Under the pieces are notes generated by a model. It ran no database searches. It was given only the letters and a program-made list of their open reading frames with translations, and had not been told where the DNA came from. This document shows, in pieces, positions 26,956 through 36,618 of a stretch of 64,000 bases of DNA. The position numbers and the translations under genes were made by a program. How positions within the stretch are numbered: the first letter of the stretch is position 1; every line of letters starts with the position of its first letter. The stretch is from Streptomyces sp. NBC_01591 (lineage in GTDB: Bacteria; Actinomycetota; Actinomycetes; Streptomycetales; Streptomycetaceae), in assembly GCF_035918155.1 (NCBI RefSeq), contig NZ_CP109327.1:4092001-4156000 (forward strand), given 5' to 3'.

Positions 26956-27726
26956 CTACGCCTCCGGCGTCCGGGGGTCCGGGGCCTGCCCGCTCGGCCG
27001 CCCGGTCGACTGCCCGCCGCGCCCCGGATGTTCGAGGGCACCGGCCGCGAGCCGGTCCGCCCAGTTCAGCGCGTGGGTGTTGTAGTCGTCCATCACACCG
27101 CGGACCGCGTCGTGGTCGCCGAGCGTGATCGCCGCGACGAGGTCCGAATGGCCGTGCCAGAGCCAGTCCCGGGCACGCGCGTCATGGCGCAGGTACGGCA
27201 CCGCGAACACCCAGGCCTGGACGCGCAGCCGGTGCAGGAAGTCGTTGATGTACGCGTTGCCCACGAGCGCGTGCAGCTCGCGCCAGAACCGCAGGTCGTA
27301 GCCGATGAGGATGTCGAGGTCGCCGCCCCGCGCCGCCCGTGAGGCCTCCTGGGCCCTGCGGCGTACGGAGACCAGACAGTCCCGGTACTTCGCCAACTGC
27401 GTGGACGGGAGTCCGGAGCCGAAGAAGATGCTGCGGATGACTCCGTCGATGACCAGGCTGCGGGCCTCGACCAACGACCGGTAGTCGGCGACGGTGAACT
27501 CCCGTACCCGGAAACCCCGGTGCTGGTCCGATTCCAGCAACCCCTGCGCGGAGAGATCGAAGAGCGCCTCGCGCACCGGTGTCGCCGAGACGCCGTACTG
27601 CTCGGCGATCTGCTTGACCGTGAACTCCCGCCCCGGCTGCAAACGCCCGGCGAGCACTTCGTCACGCAGAGCGTCCGCGATCTGCTGCCGCAGCGTGCTG
27701 CGGGTCACAGCTCCGCTCGCGCACAT
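26956..27726 (-). CDS. GntR family regulator (FCD/FadR type)
   Basis: A 256-residue GntR regulator: winged helix STLRQQIADALRDEVLAGRLQPG / YGVSATPVREALFDLSAQGLLE, then an all-helical FCD ligand domain with metal-binding candidates (RFWRELHALVG, HGHSDLVAAI). ATG with GGAGGGG four bases before. It is encoded just downstream of the class III aminotransferase gene's end (27846) on the same strand, so it may regulate amine catabolism; this is inference. Confidence 0.88.
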   Translation of the reverse strand: MCASGAVTRSTLRQQIADALRDEVLAGRLQPGREFTVKQIAEQYGVSATPVREALFDLSAQGLLESDQHRGFRVREFTVADYRSLVEARSLVIDGVIRSIFFGSGLPSTQLAKYRDCLVSVRRRAQEASRAARGGDLDILIGYDLRFWRELHALVGNAYINDFLHRLRVQAWVFAVPYLRHDARARDWLWHGHSDLVAAITLGDHDAVRGVMDDYNTHALNWADRLAAGALEHPGRGGQSTGRPSGQAPDPRTPEA

Positions 27727-27845
27727 GGCGCCCCTCCCCATTTTTCGCCTCCGGTCACCTTAAGCCAGGGCCGCTGTGCCCGGATCCGGGCAGGGGAGAG
27801 GCGTCGTGCCACGGGCCGCGTGTTACGCGGCCCTGCGAGCCCGGA

Positions 27846-29219
27846 TCACGCTGTGTGCTCGTCCGCGACCGACAGCGCCGCGTCGAGGGCCGCGAGGCCC
27901 TCCTTGGCCTCGGCCTCGGTGACGTTGCAGGCCGGAACGGCGTGCGTGCGGTTCATGTTGATGAAGGGCCACAGGCCGTTCTTCTTGGCCGCGGCACCGA
28001 AGGCCGCCATCGGCGCGTTGGCCTCGCCCGCCGCGTTGTACGGGACCAGCGGCTCGCGGGTCTCCTTGTTGCGGACCAGGTCCAGCGCCCAGAACGCGCC
28101 GAGGCCGCGGACCTCGCCGACCGACGGGTGGCGCTCGGCAAGTTCGCGCAGGCCGGGGCCGAGGACCGTCTCGCCGATGTGGGCGGCGTTCTCGATGACC
28201 TTCTCGTCCTCCATCACGTGAATGGTGGCGACGGCGGCCGCGCAGGCCAGCGGGTGACCGGAGTAGGTCAGTCCGCCGGGGTAGGCGCGGGTCTCGAAGG
28301 TCGCGGCGATCTCGGCGGAGATCGCGACACCGCCGAGCGGTACGTAACCGGAGTTGACGCCCTTGGCGAAGGTCATCAGGTCCGGCACCACGTCGAAGTG
28401 GTCGGCGGCGAACCACTTGCCGGTACGCCCGAAGCCGGCCATGACCTCGTCGAGGATGAAGACGATGCCGTACCGGTCGCAGATCTCGCGGACGCCCGCG
28501 AGATAGCCGGGCGGCGGCGTCATGATGCCCGCGGTGCCGGGGATCGTCTCCAGGATGATCGCGGCGATGTTGCCGGCGCCCTCGAAGGCGAGGGTGTCCT
28601 CCAGGTGCTGGAGCGCGCGGGCGCACTCCTCGGCCTCGGTCTCGGCGTGGAACGGCGAGCGGTAGAGGAACGGCGCCCAGAAGCGGACGACGCCCGCCGA
28701 GCCGTTGTCGGACGGCCAGCGGCGCGGGTCACCGGTCAGGTTGATCGCGGTGGAGGTGGCGCCGTGGTACGAGCGGTAGGCGGAGAGCACCTTCGCTCGG
28801 CCGGTGTGCAGCCGGGCCATCCGGACGGCGTTCTCGACGGCCTCGGCGCCGCCGTTGGTGAAGAAGATCTTGTCCAGGTCACCGGGGGTGCGCTCGGCGA
28901 TGAGGCGTGCGGCCTCGGAGCGCGCCTCGATCGCGAACGCGGGAGCGAAGGTGGCGAGCTTGCCCGCCTGTTCCTGGATCGCGGCGACGACGGTGGGGTG
29001 CTGGTAGCCGATGTTGGTGTAGACGAGGCCGCTGGTGAAGTCCAGGTAGCGGTTGCCGTCGTAGTCCCAGAAGTACGCCCCCTCGGCGCCGGCGACGGCG
29101 AGCGGGTCGATCAGGCCCTGGGCGGACCAGGAGTGGAACACGTGCGCGCGGTCGGCGGCCTTCACGGCCGCGCCGGCAGCGGGGTCGACATGCGGGGCAT
29201 GAGGGGCATGAGGGGTCAT
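27846..29219 (-). CDS. PLP-dependent class III aminotransferase
   Basis: A 457-residue omega-type aminotransferase (aspartate aminotransferase family by naming; probably an amine or beta/gamma-amino acid:pyruvate transaminase). Signatures: FTNGGAEAVENAVRMARLHTGR (PLP phosphate), SYHGATSTAINLTGDPRRW, LDEVMAGFGRTGKW (PLP ring Asp), LMTFAKGVNSGYVPLGGV with Schiff-base Lys ~285, and TYSGHPLACAAA. N-terminal PHAPHAPH repeat arises from GGGGCATGA DNA repeats. ATG 29219 lacks a clear ribosome site; initiation may be leaderless. Confidence 0.88.
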   Translation of the reverse strand: MTPHAPHAPHVDPAAGAAVKAADRAHVFHSWSAQGLIDPLAVAGAEGAYFWDYDGNRYLDFTSGLVYTNIGYQHPTVVAAIQEQAGKLATFAPAFAIEARSEAARLIAERTPGDLDKIFFTNGGAEAVENAVRMARLHTGRAKVLSAYRSYHGATSTAINLTGDPRRWPSDNGSAGVVRFWAPFLYRSPFHAETEAEECARALQHLEDTLAFEGAGNIAAIILETIPGTAGIMTPPPGYLAGVREICDRYGIVFILDEVMAGFGRTGKWFAADHFDVVPDLMTFAKGVNSGYVPLGGVAISAEIAATFETRAYPGGLTYSGHPLACAAAVATIHVMEDEKVIENAAHIGETVLGPGLRELAERHPSVGEVRGLGAFWALDLVRNKETREPLVPYNAAGEANAPMAAFGAAAKKNGLWPFINMNRTHAVPACNVTEAEAKEGLAALDAALSVADEHTA

Positions 29220-29335
29220 GCGGAGAGCGTAGGCCGCGCCGGGAGCGGCCCGACATGGCCACCTTGTATGGCGTGGGGCGCTTTGGTGGGCAGGGTGTCG
29301 GGTCGTCGGCGCACGGGTCGGCCCGCTGGAATGGA

Positions 29336-29371
29336 TTGACAGCAAGCTGTCACAATGACAACATGTTGGCA
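29336..29371 (+). promoter_or_regulatory. Promoter with two palindromic operators (DJ-1/MarR operon)
   Basis: TTGACA (-35, 29336-29341) and CAACAT 17 bases on (-10-like). Palindrome 1 is TGACAGC-aa-GCTGTCA (29337-29352, perfect, over the -35). Palindrome 2 is TGACAACATGTTGGCA (29356-29371, one mismatch, core CAACATGTTG) over the -10. Such paired palindromes are typical MarR sites, and the operon encodes a MarR protein, so autoregulation is likely. Confidence 0.6.
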
Positions 29372-29442
29372 TGCTCTCGATGGTCACTCGTGGCCGTCGT
29401 CGGAGAGCGAGGCCGACGGGACAGTTCCGCCGAGGAGGCGCC

Positions 29443-30048
29443 ATGACCGACACCCACAGGACCGTGCACCTGGCCGTGTACGACACTCTCGCCGACTGGG
29501 AGACGGGGCACACCACCGCCCATCTCGCGCAGGCCGGCTTCACCGTGCGGACGGTCGGCCCCGCCACCGGCCCCGTCACCACCATGGGCGGGCTGCGCGT
29601 CCTGCCCGACCTCGCGCTCGCGGACCTGAGCCCCGAGGACAGCGCGCTCCTGGTGCTCCCCGGCGCCGGGCTCTGGGACACCGGTGACACGCTCGCCCCC
29701 TTCGCCCGTGCGGCGCGCGGCTTCCTGGACGCCGGGGTGCCGGTCGCCGCGATCTGCGGTGCGACTGCGGGCCTGGCCCGCGAGGGTCTGCTCGACGACC
29801 GCGCGCACACGAGCGCGGTCTCCTTCTACCTCGCGGCCACGGGGTACAGGGGCGGCGAGCGTTACGTCGACGCGGACGCGGTGACGGACGGCGACCTCAT
29901 CACGGCCGGGCCGACCGAACCGGTCGCGTTCGCCCGCGAGGTCTTCGCACGGCTCGGGGTGTACGAGGGCGAGAAGCTCGACGCCTGGTACCGGCTGTTC
30001 CACGACTCGGACGCGGCCGCCTACGAGGTCCTGAGCGCCGGCTCATGA
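29443..30048 (+). CDS. DJ-1/PfpI family protein
   Basis: A 201-residue glutamine-amidotransferase-like (DJ-1/PfpI) protein: VYDTLADWETGHTTAHLA (E near residue 17), LLVLPGAGLWD, and the nucleophile elbow AAICGATAGLAREGLLD with Cys ~105. Members act as hydrolases, glyoxalases or stress proteins; this one resembles the YdeA/putative-intracellular-protease type. ATG with GAGGAGG four bases upstream. Its stop overlaps the marR start (ATGA). Confidence 0.85.
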   Translation: MTDTHRTVHLAVYDTLADWETGHTTAHLAQAGFTVRTVGPATGPVTTMGGLRVLPDLALADLSPEDSALLVLPGAGLWDTGDTLAPFARAARGFLDAGVPVAAICGATAGLAREGLLDDRAHTSAVSFYLAATGYRGGERYVDADAVTDGDLITAGPTEPVAFAREVFARLGVYEGEKLDAWYRLFHDSDAAAYEVLSAGS

Positions 30049-30527
30049 GCCAGGAACCCGCGGATCGGGAGCCCGCCGGCCCGGAACCCGCGAACGAGGA
30101 ACTGCTGAGCCGTACCGCGCTCGGCGTCTTCCGGCTCAGTGGCCAATTCCTCTCCGTCTCGGAGCGATTGGCCAAGCCCGCCGGACTCACCGCCTCCTGG
30201 TGGCAGGTCCTCGGGGCCGTACTCCGCGAGCCCCTGCCCATCTCCGGGATCGCCCGCATCATGGGCATGACCCGGCAGGGCGTGCAGCGCGTCGCCGACC
30301 TGCTGGTCGGCAAGGGCCTCGCCGAGTACGTACCCAACCCCGCCCACCGCCGCGCCAAGCTGCTGCGCCCCACCGACGAGGGACGCGCCGCGGTCCGGCG
30401 CATCGATCCCGGCCACACCGCGCTCGCCGCCCGGCTCGCCGCCGAGCTGGGCGAGGATCAATTCGCGGAGACCGTACGGGTGTTGGAGCAGCTGGCCGCC
30501 GCCATGGATGCCGTCGCCGAGGCATAG
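30045..30527 (+). CDS. MarR family regulator
   Basis: A 160-residue MarR repressor: LGVFRLSGQFLSVSERLAKPAGLTASWWQVLGAV, recognition helix ISGIARIMGMTRQGVQRVADLLVGKGL, wing YVPNPAHRRAKLLRPTDEGR. Translationally coupled to the DJ-1 gene; expected to bind the two palindromes at 29337-29371 and so control its own operon. Ligand unknown, perhaps an electrophile given the DJ-1 partner. Confidence 0.9.
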   Translation: MSQEPADREPAGPEPANEELLSRTALGVFRLSGQFLSVSERLAKPAGLTASWWQVLGAVLREPLPISGIARIMGMTRQGVQRVADLLVGKGLAEYVPNPAHRRAKLLRPTDEGRAAVRRIDPGHTALAARLAAELGEDQFAETVRVLEQLAAAMDAVAEA

Positions 30528-30555
30528 GCACCCCCTCGCCCGGCCTCCGCCGCCC

Positions 30556-30589
30556 CAGAGGACCCGCCCCTCCCAGGACGGGTCCTCTG
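30556..30589 (+). terminator. Terminator after the DJ-1/MarR operon
   Basis: CAGAGGACCCG (30556-30566) pairs with CGGGTCCTCTG (30579-30589); 12-base loop. Sits 28 bases after the marR stop. Confidence 0.8.
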
Positions 30590-30705
30590 CGTGTTCCCGG
30601 CCGAAGCCGCAACCGGCCCGGCCACGCTCTGCGTGGATCCCTATGATCGAGCGAGCCACGCCAGGCACGGTCAGTTCAATCCCGGGGGAAGGACGTGTCA
30701 GCGCC

Positions 30706-32583
<1,878 letters not shown>

Positions 32584-32602
32584 GCGGACCGGGCCGAGCC
32601 GC

Positions 32603-32779
32603 TCAGACCAGGCTGCGCACCGTGAGGCCGATCCCCACCGCAAGGACGGCCAGCGCGGTCAGGACGCTCCCGTACGGGGTGTAGCGCCGCAGGGCGGGCA
32701 GGCGCCGCTCGCCCAGGGCGGCGAGCCTGTTGCCGCCGCCGGCCAGCAGCAGCCCGGCGGAGGTCAGGGTGAGCGCCAT
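32603..32779 (-). CDS. Small membrane protein (58 aa), possibly truncated
   Basis: Minus-strand frame from ATG 32779 to TGA 32603: hydrophobic N-terminus (ALTLTSAGLLLAGGG), a basic middle (RLAALGERRLPALRRYTPYG), and a C-terminal TM (VLTALAVLAVGIGLTV). Good codon usage but no ribosome site, and a + strand remnant begins right at its start, so the gene may have lost its front. Family unknown. Confidence 0.45.
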   Translation of the reverse strand: MALTLTSAGLLLAGGGNRLAALGERRLPALRRYTPYGSVLTALAVLAVGIGLTVRSLV

Positions 32780-32785
32780 GCCGCG

Positions 32786-32956
32786 GGCTTCCGGCTGGAG
32801 AAGGTGCCGTTCCGCATCACGCCCGAGGCGTCGCAGATGTTCGCCGAGGTGACCGGTCGCCCGGGTCCGCGCGCGGGCAGCCTGCTCGGCACGCTGACCC
32901 CGAACTTCGACTACGTCCCGGGCCGGACCGCGCCCACGGGCTTCCCGGGCTTCTGA
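32786..32956 (+). pseudogene. C-terminal gene remnant
   Basis: A 56-codon protein-like tail (FRLEKVPFRITPEASQMF ... GSLLGTLTPNFDYVPGRT) ending at TGA 32954-32956. Its front is cut at about base 32786, against the start of a minus-strand small gene. Not recognised. Like the scar at 8830, two genes appear to abut head to head with 5' sequence missing. Confidence 0.4.
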
Positions 32957-33040
32957 CCCTCCTCGGTTCGGCCGACGTCCGGCCGGTCCCGTTCGCGGGG
33001 CCGGTCCGGGTGTCGGCCGTTTCGTGCTGCCCGCAGCCGT

Positions 33041-33319
33041 TCACCCCAGCAGGGCAGACGCCGCGTTGAGCAGCAACAGCGCAGGGACGAACCTGCCAGG
33101 CTCCGTGGGCGGGAAGCGCCACGCCAGCGGCCATGTACGGCCGCTCAGGGCCGGGATCGGTACGTAACTGATCCGGCCCGCCGTCGCGTTCAGCGGAGTG
33201 CCCCCGGCCGGCCAGGCCTTGCGGGCCGTACTCCCCGCCGGAACGAGGAAGTACACCGCCCGCTGCCCGTTCGCCTCGGTGACGACGGGCCCCGGCTCGC
33301 CTCCCGTGATCGCCTCCAT
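33041..33319 (-). CDS. Hypothetical protein, short
   Basis: About 92 residues with a consistent protein-like pattern (GEPGPVVTEANGQRAVYFLVP ... LAWRFPPTEPGRFVPALLLL). Start is uncertain: ATG 33319 or in-frame GTGs a few codons upstream; none has a ribosome site. Short proteins with the phrase GPVVxE...YFLVPxG occur beside DUF397/whiJ-type loci in Streptomyces, which fits the DUF397 gene next door. Confidence 0.45.
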   Translation of the reverse strand: MEAITGGEPGPVVTEANGQRAVYFLVPAGSTARKAWPAGGTPLNATAGRISYVPIPALSGRTWPLAWRFPPTEPGRFVPALLLLNAASALLG

Positions 33320-33337
33320 CTGCACGCGATTCACATC

Positions 33338-33574
33338 GTGCACGGCCTGTTCCGGACGGAGGACTGCGCAAGGGCGCTGATCGGCGGCGGCAACTGCATC
33401 GAAGTCGCCCTCGACTGGCGCAAGTCCTCGTGCAGCAGCTCCAGCGGCGGCGAGTACATCGAGGTGGCTGCCTGCACACACACCGTCCACGTCCGGGACT
33501 CCAAGGTGCCGCAGGGCCCCACCTTCGCGGTCGCTCCCAGCGCCTGGTCGACGTTCCTCACCTGGGCGAACTGA
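33338..33574 (+). CDS. DUF397 domain protein, front degraded
   Basis: A 78-codon frame with a clear DUF397 domain: DWRKSSCSSSSGGEYIEVA then VHVRDSKVPQGPTFAVAP and AWSTFL. The domain usually has Cys where this has Tyr (EYIEVA). Just before it, GGNCIEVA looks like the end of a first DUF397 copy. The very N-terminus (HGLFRTEDCARAL) is not DUF397-like and there is no ribosome site. DUF397 proteins normally pair with an HTH (Scr1/WhiJ) protein; none is here. Confidence 0.5.
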   Translation: MHGLFRTEDCARALIGGGNCIEVALDWRKSSCSSSSGGEYIEVAACTHTVHVRDSKVPQGPTFAVAPSAWSTFLTWAN

Positions 33575-33715
33575 CGGTTTGCTGGGCCGAAGTCGTCCGG
33601 CCCAGCAAATGTGTACGACTTGTGGACGTCATGGCATACCCTGCGTTCCTGGGCCGCACCCCTCTCTCATCTCTGGGTGCCATGCGGCCCTCTCTTACCG
33701 TGGGGGTACATCATT

Positions 33716-35704
33716 TTGCGTACGCGCAGAATCTCGACCGCGACCTCGCTCGCGGTCCTCTTCAGCTCAGTGGTTCTGGTCGGCGGGGCGGCGAATCCGG
33801 CCGCTGCCGACTCCTCCAAGATTCTTCCCGCCGCCTCCGTCGGCGACGTCGTCGCGGACGGCGTGCACCAGCGGGTCTTCATCAGTGACCCGACCGGTGG
33901 CAAGGTCCTCGCCACCGACTACAGCGGCAACGTCGTCGGTACGATCCCGTCGCTGCCGGGCGTGACCGGCCTCGAACTGTCCGCCGACTCCGGCACGTTG
34001 TACGCGGGTGTGCGCGGCGCCGACGCCATCGCGGCGATCGACACCTCCGCTCTGGTGGAGTCCGCCCGCTACGCGACCGGCGCGAACACCAAGCCCGCCC
34101 ACCCGGCGCTGGCGGGCGGCAAGCTCTGGTTCGGCTACGGGGCGGCGGCCGAGGGCAACATCGGGTCGCTCGACCTGTCCGGTGCCGAGCCGGTCGTCAC
34201 CCTGGACCAGGAGCCGAACCGCACCTGGTACGCGGCCCCGACCCTGGCGTCCACGCCGGGTGCGCCGGGCACGCTGGCCGCCGGTATCGAGGGCCAGAGC
34301 CCGACACAACTGGCCGTGTACGACGTCGCCTCGGGGACGGCCACGCGGACCGCGCAGGTGTCCACCGACGGGGGCAACATGCGCGACCTGGCGCTGAGCC
34401 CGGACGGCGAGCAGGTCGTGGTGGCCAGTGGGTACCCGTACCACCACCAGGCCTACCGGACGTCGGACCTCACGCCCGGGACCACGTACCCGTCCGACGC
34501 GTACCCGAACGCCGTGGACATCGCGCCGAACGGCACGGTCGCCGCGGGCATCGACGGCTCGTACGAGCCGGACGTGTACGTCTACAAACAGGACACCACC
34601 AAGCCGATCCGGACGTACGACTTCCCCAACACCGGGACCAGCAGTGGATCGGACCTCCTGGTGCCGGCCGGGCTGGCCTGGGCTCCGGACACCAGTCGGC
34701 TCTTCGCGGTCACCGAGAACAGCGCGGGCGTCCGTTCGCTGCGGGTGCTCACCGACGCCGTGAAGTCCGCGAGCACCGTCACGGTCAACGCCCCGGCGAA
34801 CTCGGCGCTCAACAAGAAGCTGACCGTCACAGGACGGGTGAAGTCCGAGGGCGCGTTCCCGGCGGGCGCGGAGGCCACGGTCACGCGTACCGACATCGAG
34901 TCGCCCAAGGGCAAGGCGCTGCCCGCGGTGGCGCTCAAGTCGGACGGCAGCTTCTCCTTCACCGACACCCCGACCGCGGGCGGCCAGGTCACGTACAAGG
35001 TGTCGTACGCGGGCGACGCGACCCACTCCGCGGCGTCCGGCTCCGACAAGGTCGCCGTGCCCCGGACGGTCACCTCGCTGACCCTGAACCACAACAAGGC
35101 GCTGTACTCCTACGGCACCGATGTGTCGTTCACCGCGCACCTCGGCAAGACGTACAAGAACCGCACCGTCGAGCTGTGGGTGGACCCGTTCGGGCCGGAC
35201 AAGCCGAACAAGCTGGTGAAGACCGGCAAGGTCAATTCCGAGGGCAACCTGTCGACCACGGTCGACATGACCCGGGACACCACCGTCACCGCGATCTTCA
35301 AGGGCGACGGCCGGTACACCTCGAAGAAGGTCACGTCGACCGCGTTCGCCAAGGTGAAGGTCTCGACCGCCATCTCCAAGCAGTACAAGACGGCGAAGAT
35401 CGGCAAGACGTCGTACCGGTACTTCCACAAGAAGACCAACCCGGTCTTCACGACGACGATGACGTACTACAAGAACCGCTCGCACAAGCTGTCCCTGGAG
35501 CTGTACTACCAGGGCAAGTGGTACGACGCGGGCTCGGAGTACTTCAAGCTCGGCACCAACGGGAAGTCCCTCGTGACGCTGACCGGCACCCATGACACGG
35601 GCTACCGGATGCGCGTCCGCGCCTCGTACGTCAACGGCACCTCGGGCGACACGGTGAACTCGACCACGCACGGGGCCTGGCAGTACTTCATCTTCACGAA
35701 GTAG
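33716..35704 (+). CDS. Secreted beta-propeller / Ig-like repeat protein
   Basis: A 662-residue exported protein. Signal peptide: RTRRISTATSLAVLF core, cleavage near ANPAAA-DSS. Residues ~35-350 form a YVTN/SMP-30-like beta-propeller (VHQRVFISDPTGGKVLATDY, GLELSADSGTLYAGV, DLALSPDGEQVVVASG). Then come at least two Ig-like repeats (TVTVNAPANSALNKKLTVTG ... YAGDATHSAA) and a Lys/Tyr-rich C-terminal domain. Probably a cell-surface or extracellular structural protein. TTG 33716 has GGGGGT nine bases before it and places the signal peptide correctly; the upstream extension is not signal-like. Confidence 0.75.
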   Translation: MRTRRISTATSLAVLFSSVVLVGGAANPAAADSSKILPAASVGDVVADGVHQRVFISDPTGGKVLATDYSGNVVGTIPSLPGVTGLELSADSGTLYAGVRGADAIAAIDTSALVESARYATGANTKPAHPALAGGKLWFGYGAAAEGNIGSLDLSGAEPVVTLDQEPNRTWYAAPTLASTPGAPGTLAAGIEGQSPTQLAVYDVASGTATRTAQVSTDGGNMRDLALSPDGEQVVVASGYPYHHQAYRTSDLTPGTTYPSDAYPNAVDIAPNGTVAAGIDGSYEPDVYVYKQDTTKPIRTYDFPNTGTSSGSDLLVPAGLAWAPDTSRLFAVTENSAGVRSLRVLTDAVKSASTVTVNAPANSALNKKLTVTGRVKSEGAFPAGAEATVTRTDIESPKGKALPAVALKSDGSFSFTDTPTAGGQVTYKVSYAGDATHSAASGSDKVAVPRTVTSLTLNHNKALYSYGTDVSFTAHLGKTYKNRTVELWVDPFGPDKPNKLVKTGKVNSEGNLSTTVDMTRDTTVTAIFKGDGRYTSKKVTSTAFAKVKVSTAISKQYKTAKIGKTSYRYFHKKTNPVFTTTMTYYKNRSHKLSLELYYQGKWYDAGSEYFKLGTNGKSLVTLTGTHDTGYRMRVRASYVNGTSGDTVNSTTHGAWQYFIFTK

Positions 35705-35726
35705 CCGGTTCCGCAGGCGAGATGAA

Positions 35727-35764
35727 GGGTGCGGGGCCGGGAAGGCTTGCCCGGCCCCGCACCC
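35727..35764. terminator. Terminator between convergent genes
   Basis: Perfect 15-bp stem GGGTGCGGGGCCGGG / CCCGGCCCCGCACCC with an eight-base loop, between the propeller gene and the leftward phosphotransferase gene. Confidence 0.85.
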
Positions 35765-35783
35765 CTCTCCGCCCCCGCACCGG

Positions 35784-36611
35784 TCAGCCCAGCAGCTCGC
35801 GCAGCCGGAGCGCCTGTCGCTCCGCGGTGCCGGGCGGGTTCCTGGGGTGCGCGGGGTCATCGGCGGAGAGGATGAACAGCCAGGTCAGCGCCAGCAGTCG
35901 GCGGCATTCCCGCAACCGGGCACGTTCCTGGGCGTTCAGGTCGAAGCAGGCGAGGAAGGCGGCGGTGTCGAAGCCGCCGTCGACCCAGCCGGAGACATGC
36001 TCGGTGATCTCCGCGAGCTCGAAGGCACGGTCGCTGCGGCCGGAGTCCTCGAAGTCGACCACCCCGATGCGTGACATCTCCGCGTCCCAGAGGTAGTTGG
36101 CGAGGTTCCCGTCACCGGGACCGAATACCGGCACAGGGTCCCCCGGCGCGGCGGCCCGGTCCCGGCCGTCCAGCCAGGCCATGCCCTCGCGCAGGGCTTC
36201 GCGCACCGCGGCCCCGGCAGCCGGTGGTGGGTTCCGGCCGTGCCAGGTGTGCAGTCGCGCGATCAGCCCGGCTTCGTGGTCCGGGCGCACCGGCACCCGT
36301 ACGAGCCGGTCGTGCGGAACGGCCCGGTACAGCGCGTCGAGCGCTTCGGCCATCGCCGACAGGCGTTTCGCGTCCACCGGGGCTCCTCGCAGCGGAACCC
36401 CCGGCACCCGCGACATCACCACGGTCGGCGGAACGGCGTCGCGATCGACGGCGATGGGTGCGGGGGCGAGGCCCGGGGCATGGGCGTCCAGCAGAGTCAG
36501 CGCCCGCCACTCGCGGTCGAGCAGGGCGCGGACGTCGCCCTTCCGGTACCGCTTCGTCACGACGTCGCCGCGGATCTCGACCGTGTGGGTGCTCCACCGC
36601 ACGGAGTCCAT
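35784..36611 (-). CDS. Aminoglycoside-phosphotransferase-like kinase
   Basis: A 275-residue protein of the APH/choline-kinase fold. N-lobe with VTKRYRKGDVRALLDREWRAL; C-lobe Brenner-type motif FGPGDGNLANYLW, where the usual His of HGDxxxxN is Pro but Asp and Asn are kept; metal-binding VVDFEDSGRSD. Substrate unknown; many such proteins phosphorylate small metabolites rather than drugs. Its start lies seven bases after the stop of the DnaN paralogue, so the two form an operon. Confidence 0.8.
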   Translation of the reverse strand: MDSVRWSTHTVEIRGDVVTKRYRKGDVRALLDREWRALTLLDAHAPGLAPAPIAVDRDAVPPTVVMSRVPGVPLRGAPVDAKRLSAMAEALDALYRAVPHDRLVRVPVRPDHEAGLIARLHTWHGRNPPPAAGAAVREALREGMAWLDGRDRAAAPGDPVPVFGPGDGNLANYLWDAEMSRIGVVDFEDSGRSDRAFELAEITEHVSGWVDGGFDTAAFLACFDLNAQERARLRECRRLLALTWLFILSADDPAHPRNPPGTAERQALRLRELLG

Positions 36612-36618
36612 GACGCTC

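Noticed and set aside
28214..28221. TCACGTGA as a second parS site
   Set aside because: Only the 8-bp core matches; flanks (CCA... and ATGG) break the 14-bp consensus and it lies inside an aminotransferase gene.
27494..28221. Long + strand frames opposite the GntR and aminotransferase genes
   Set aside because: Low-complexity Arg/Ala/Pro content and no ribosome sites; mirror frames of real genes.
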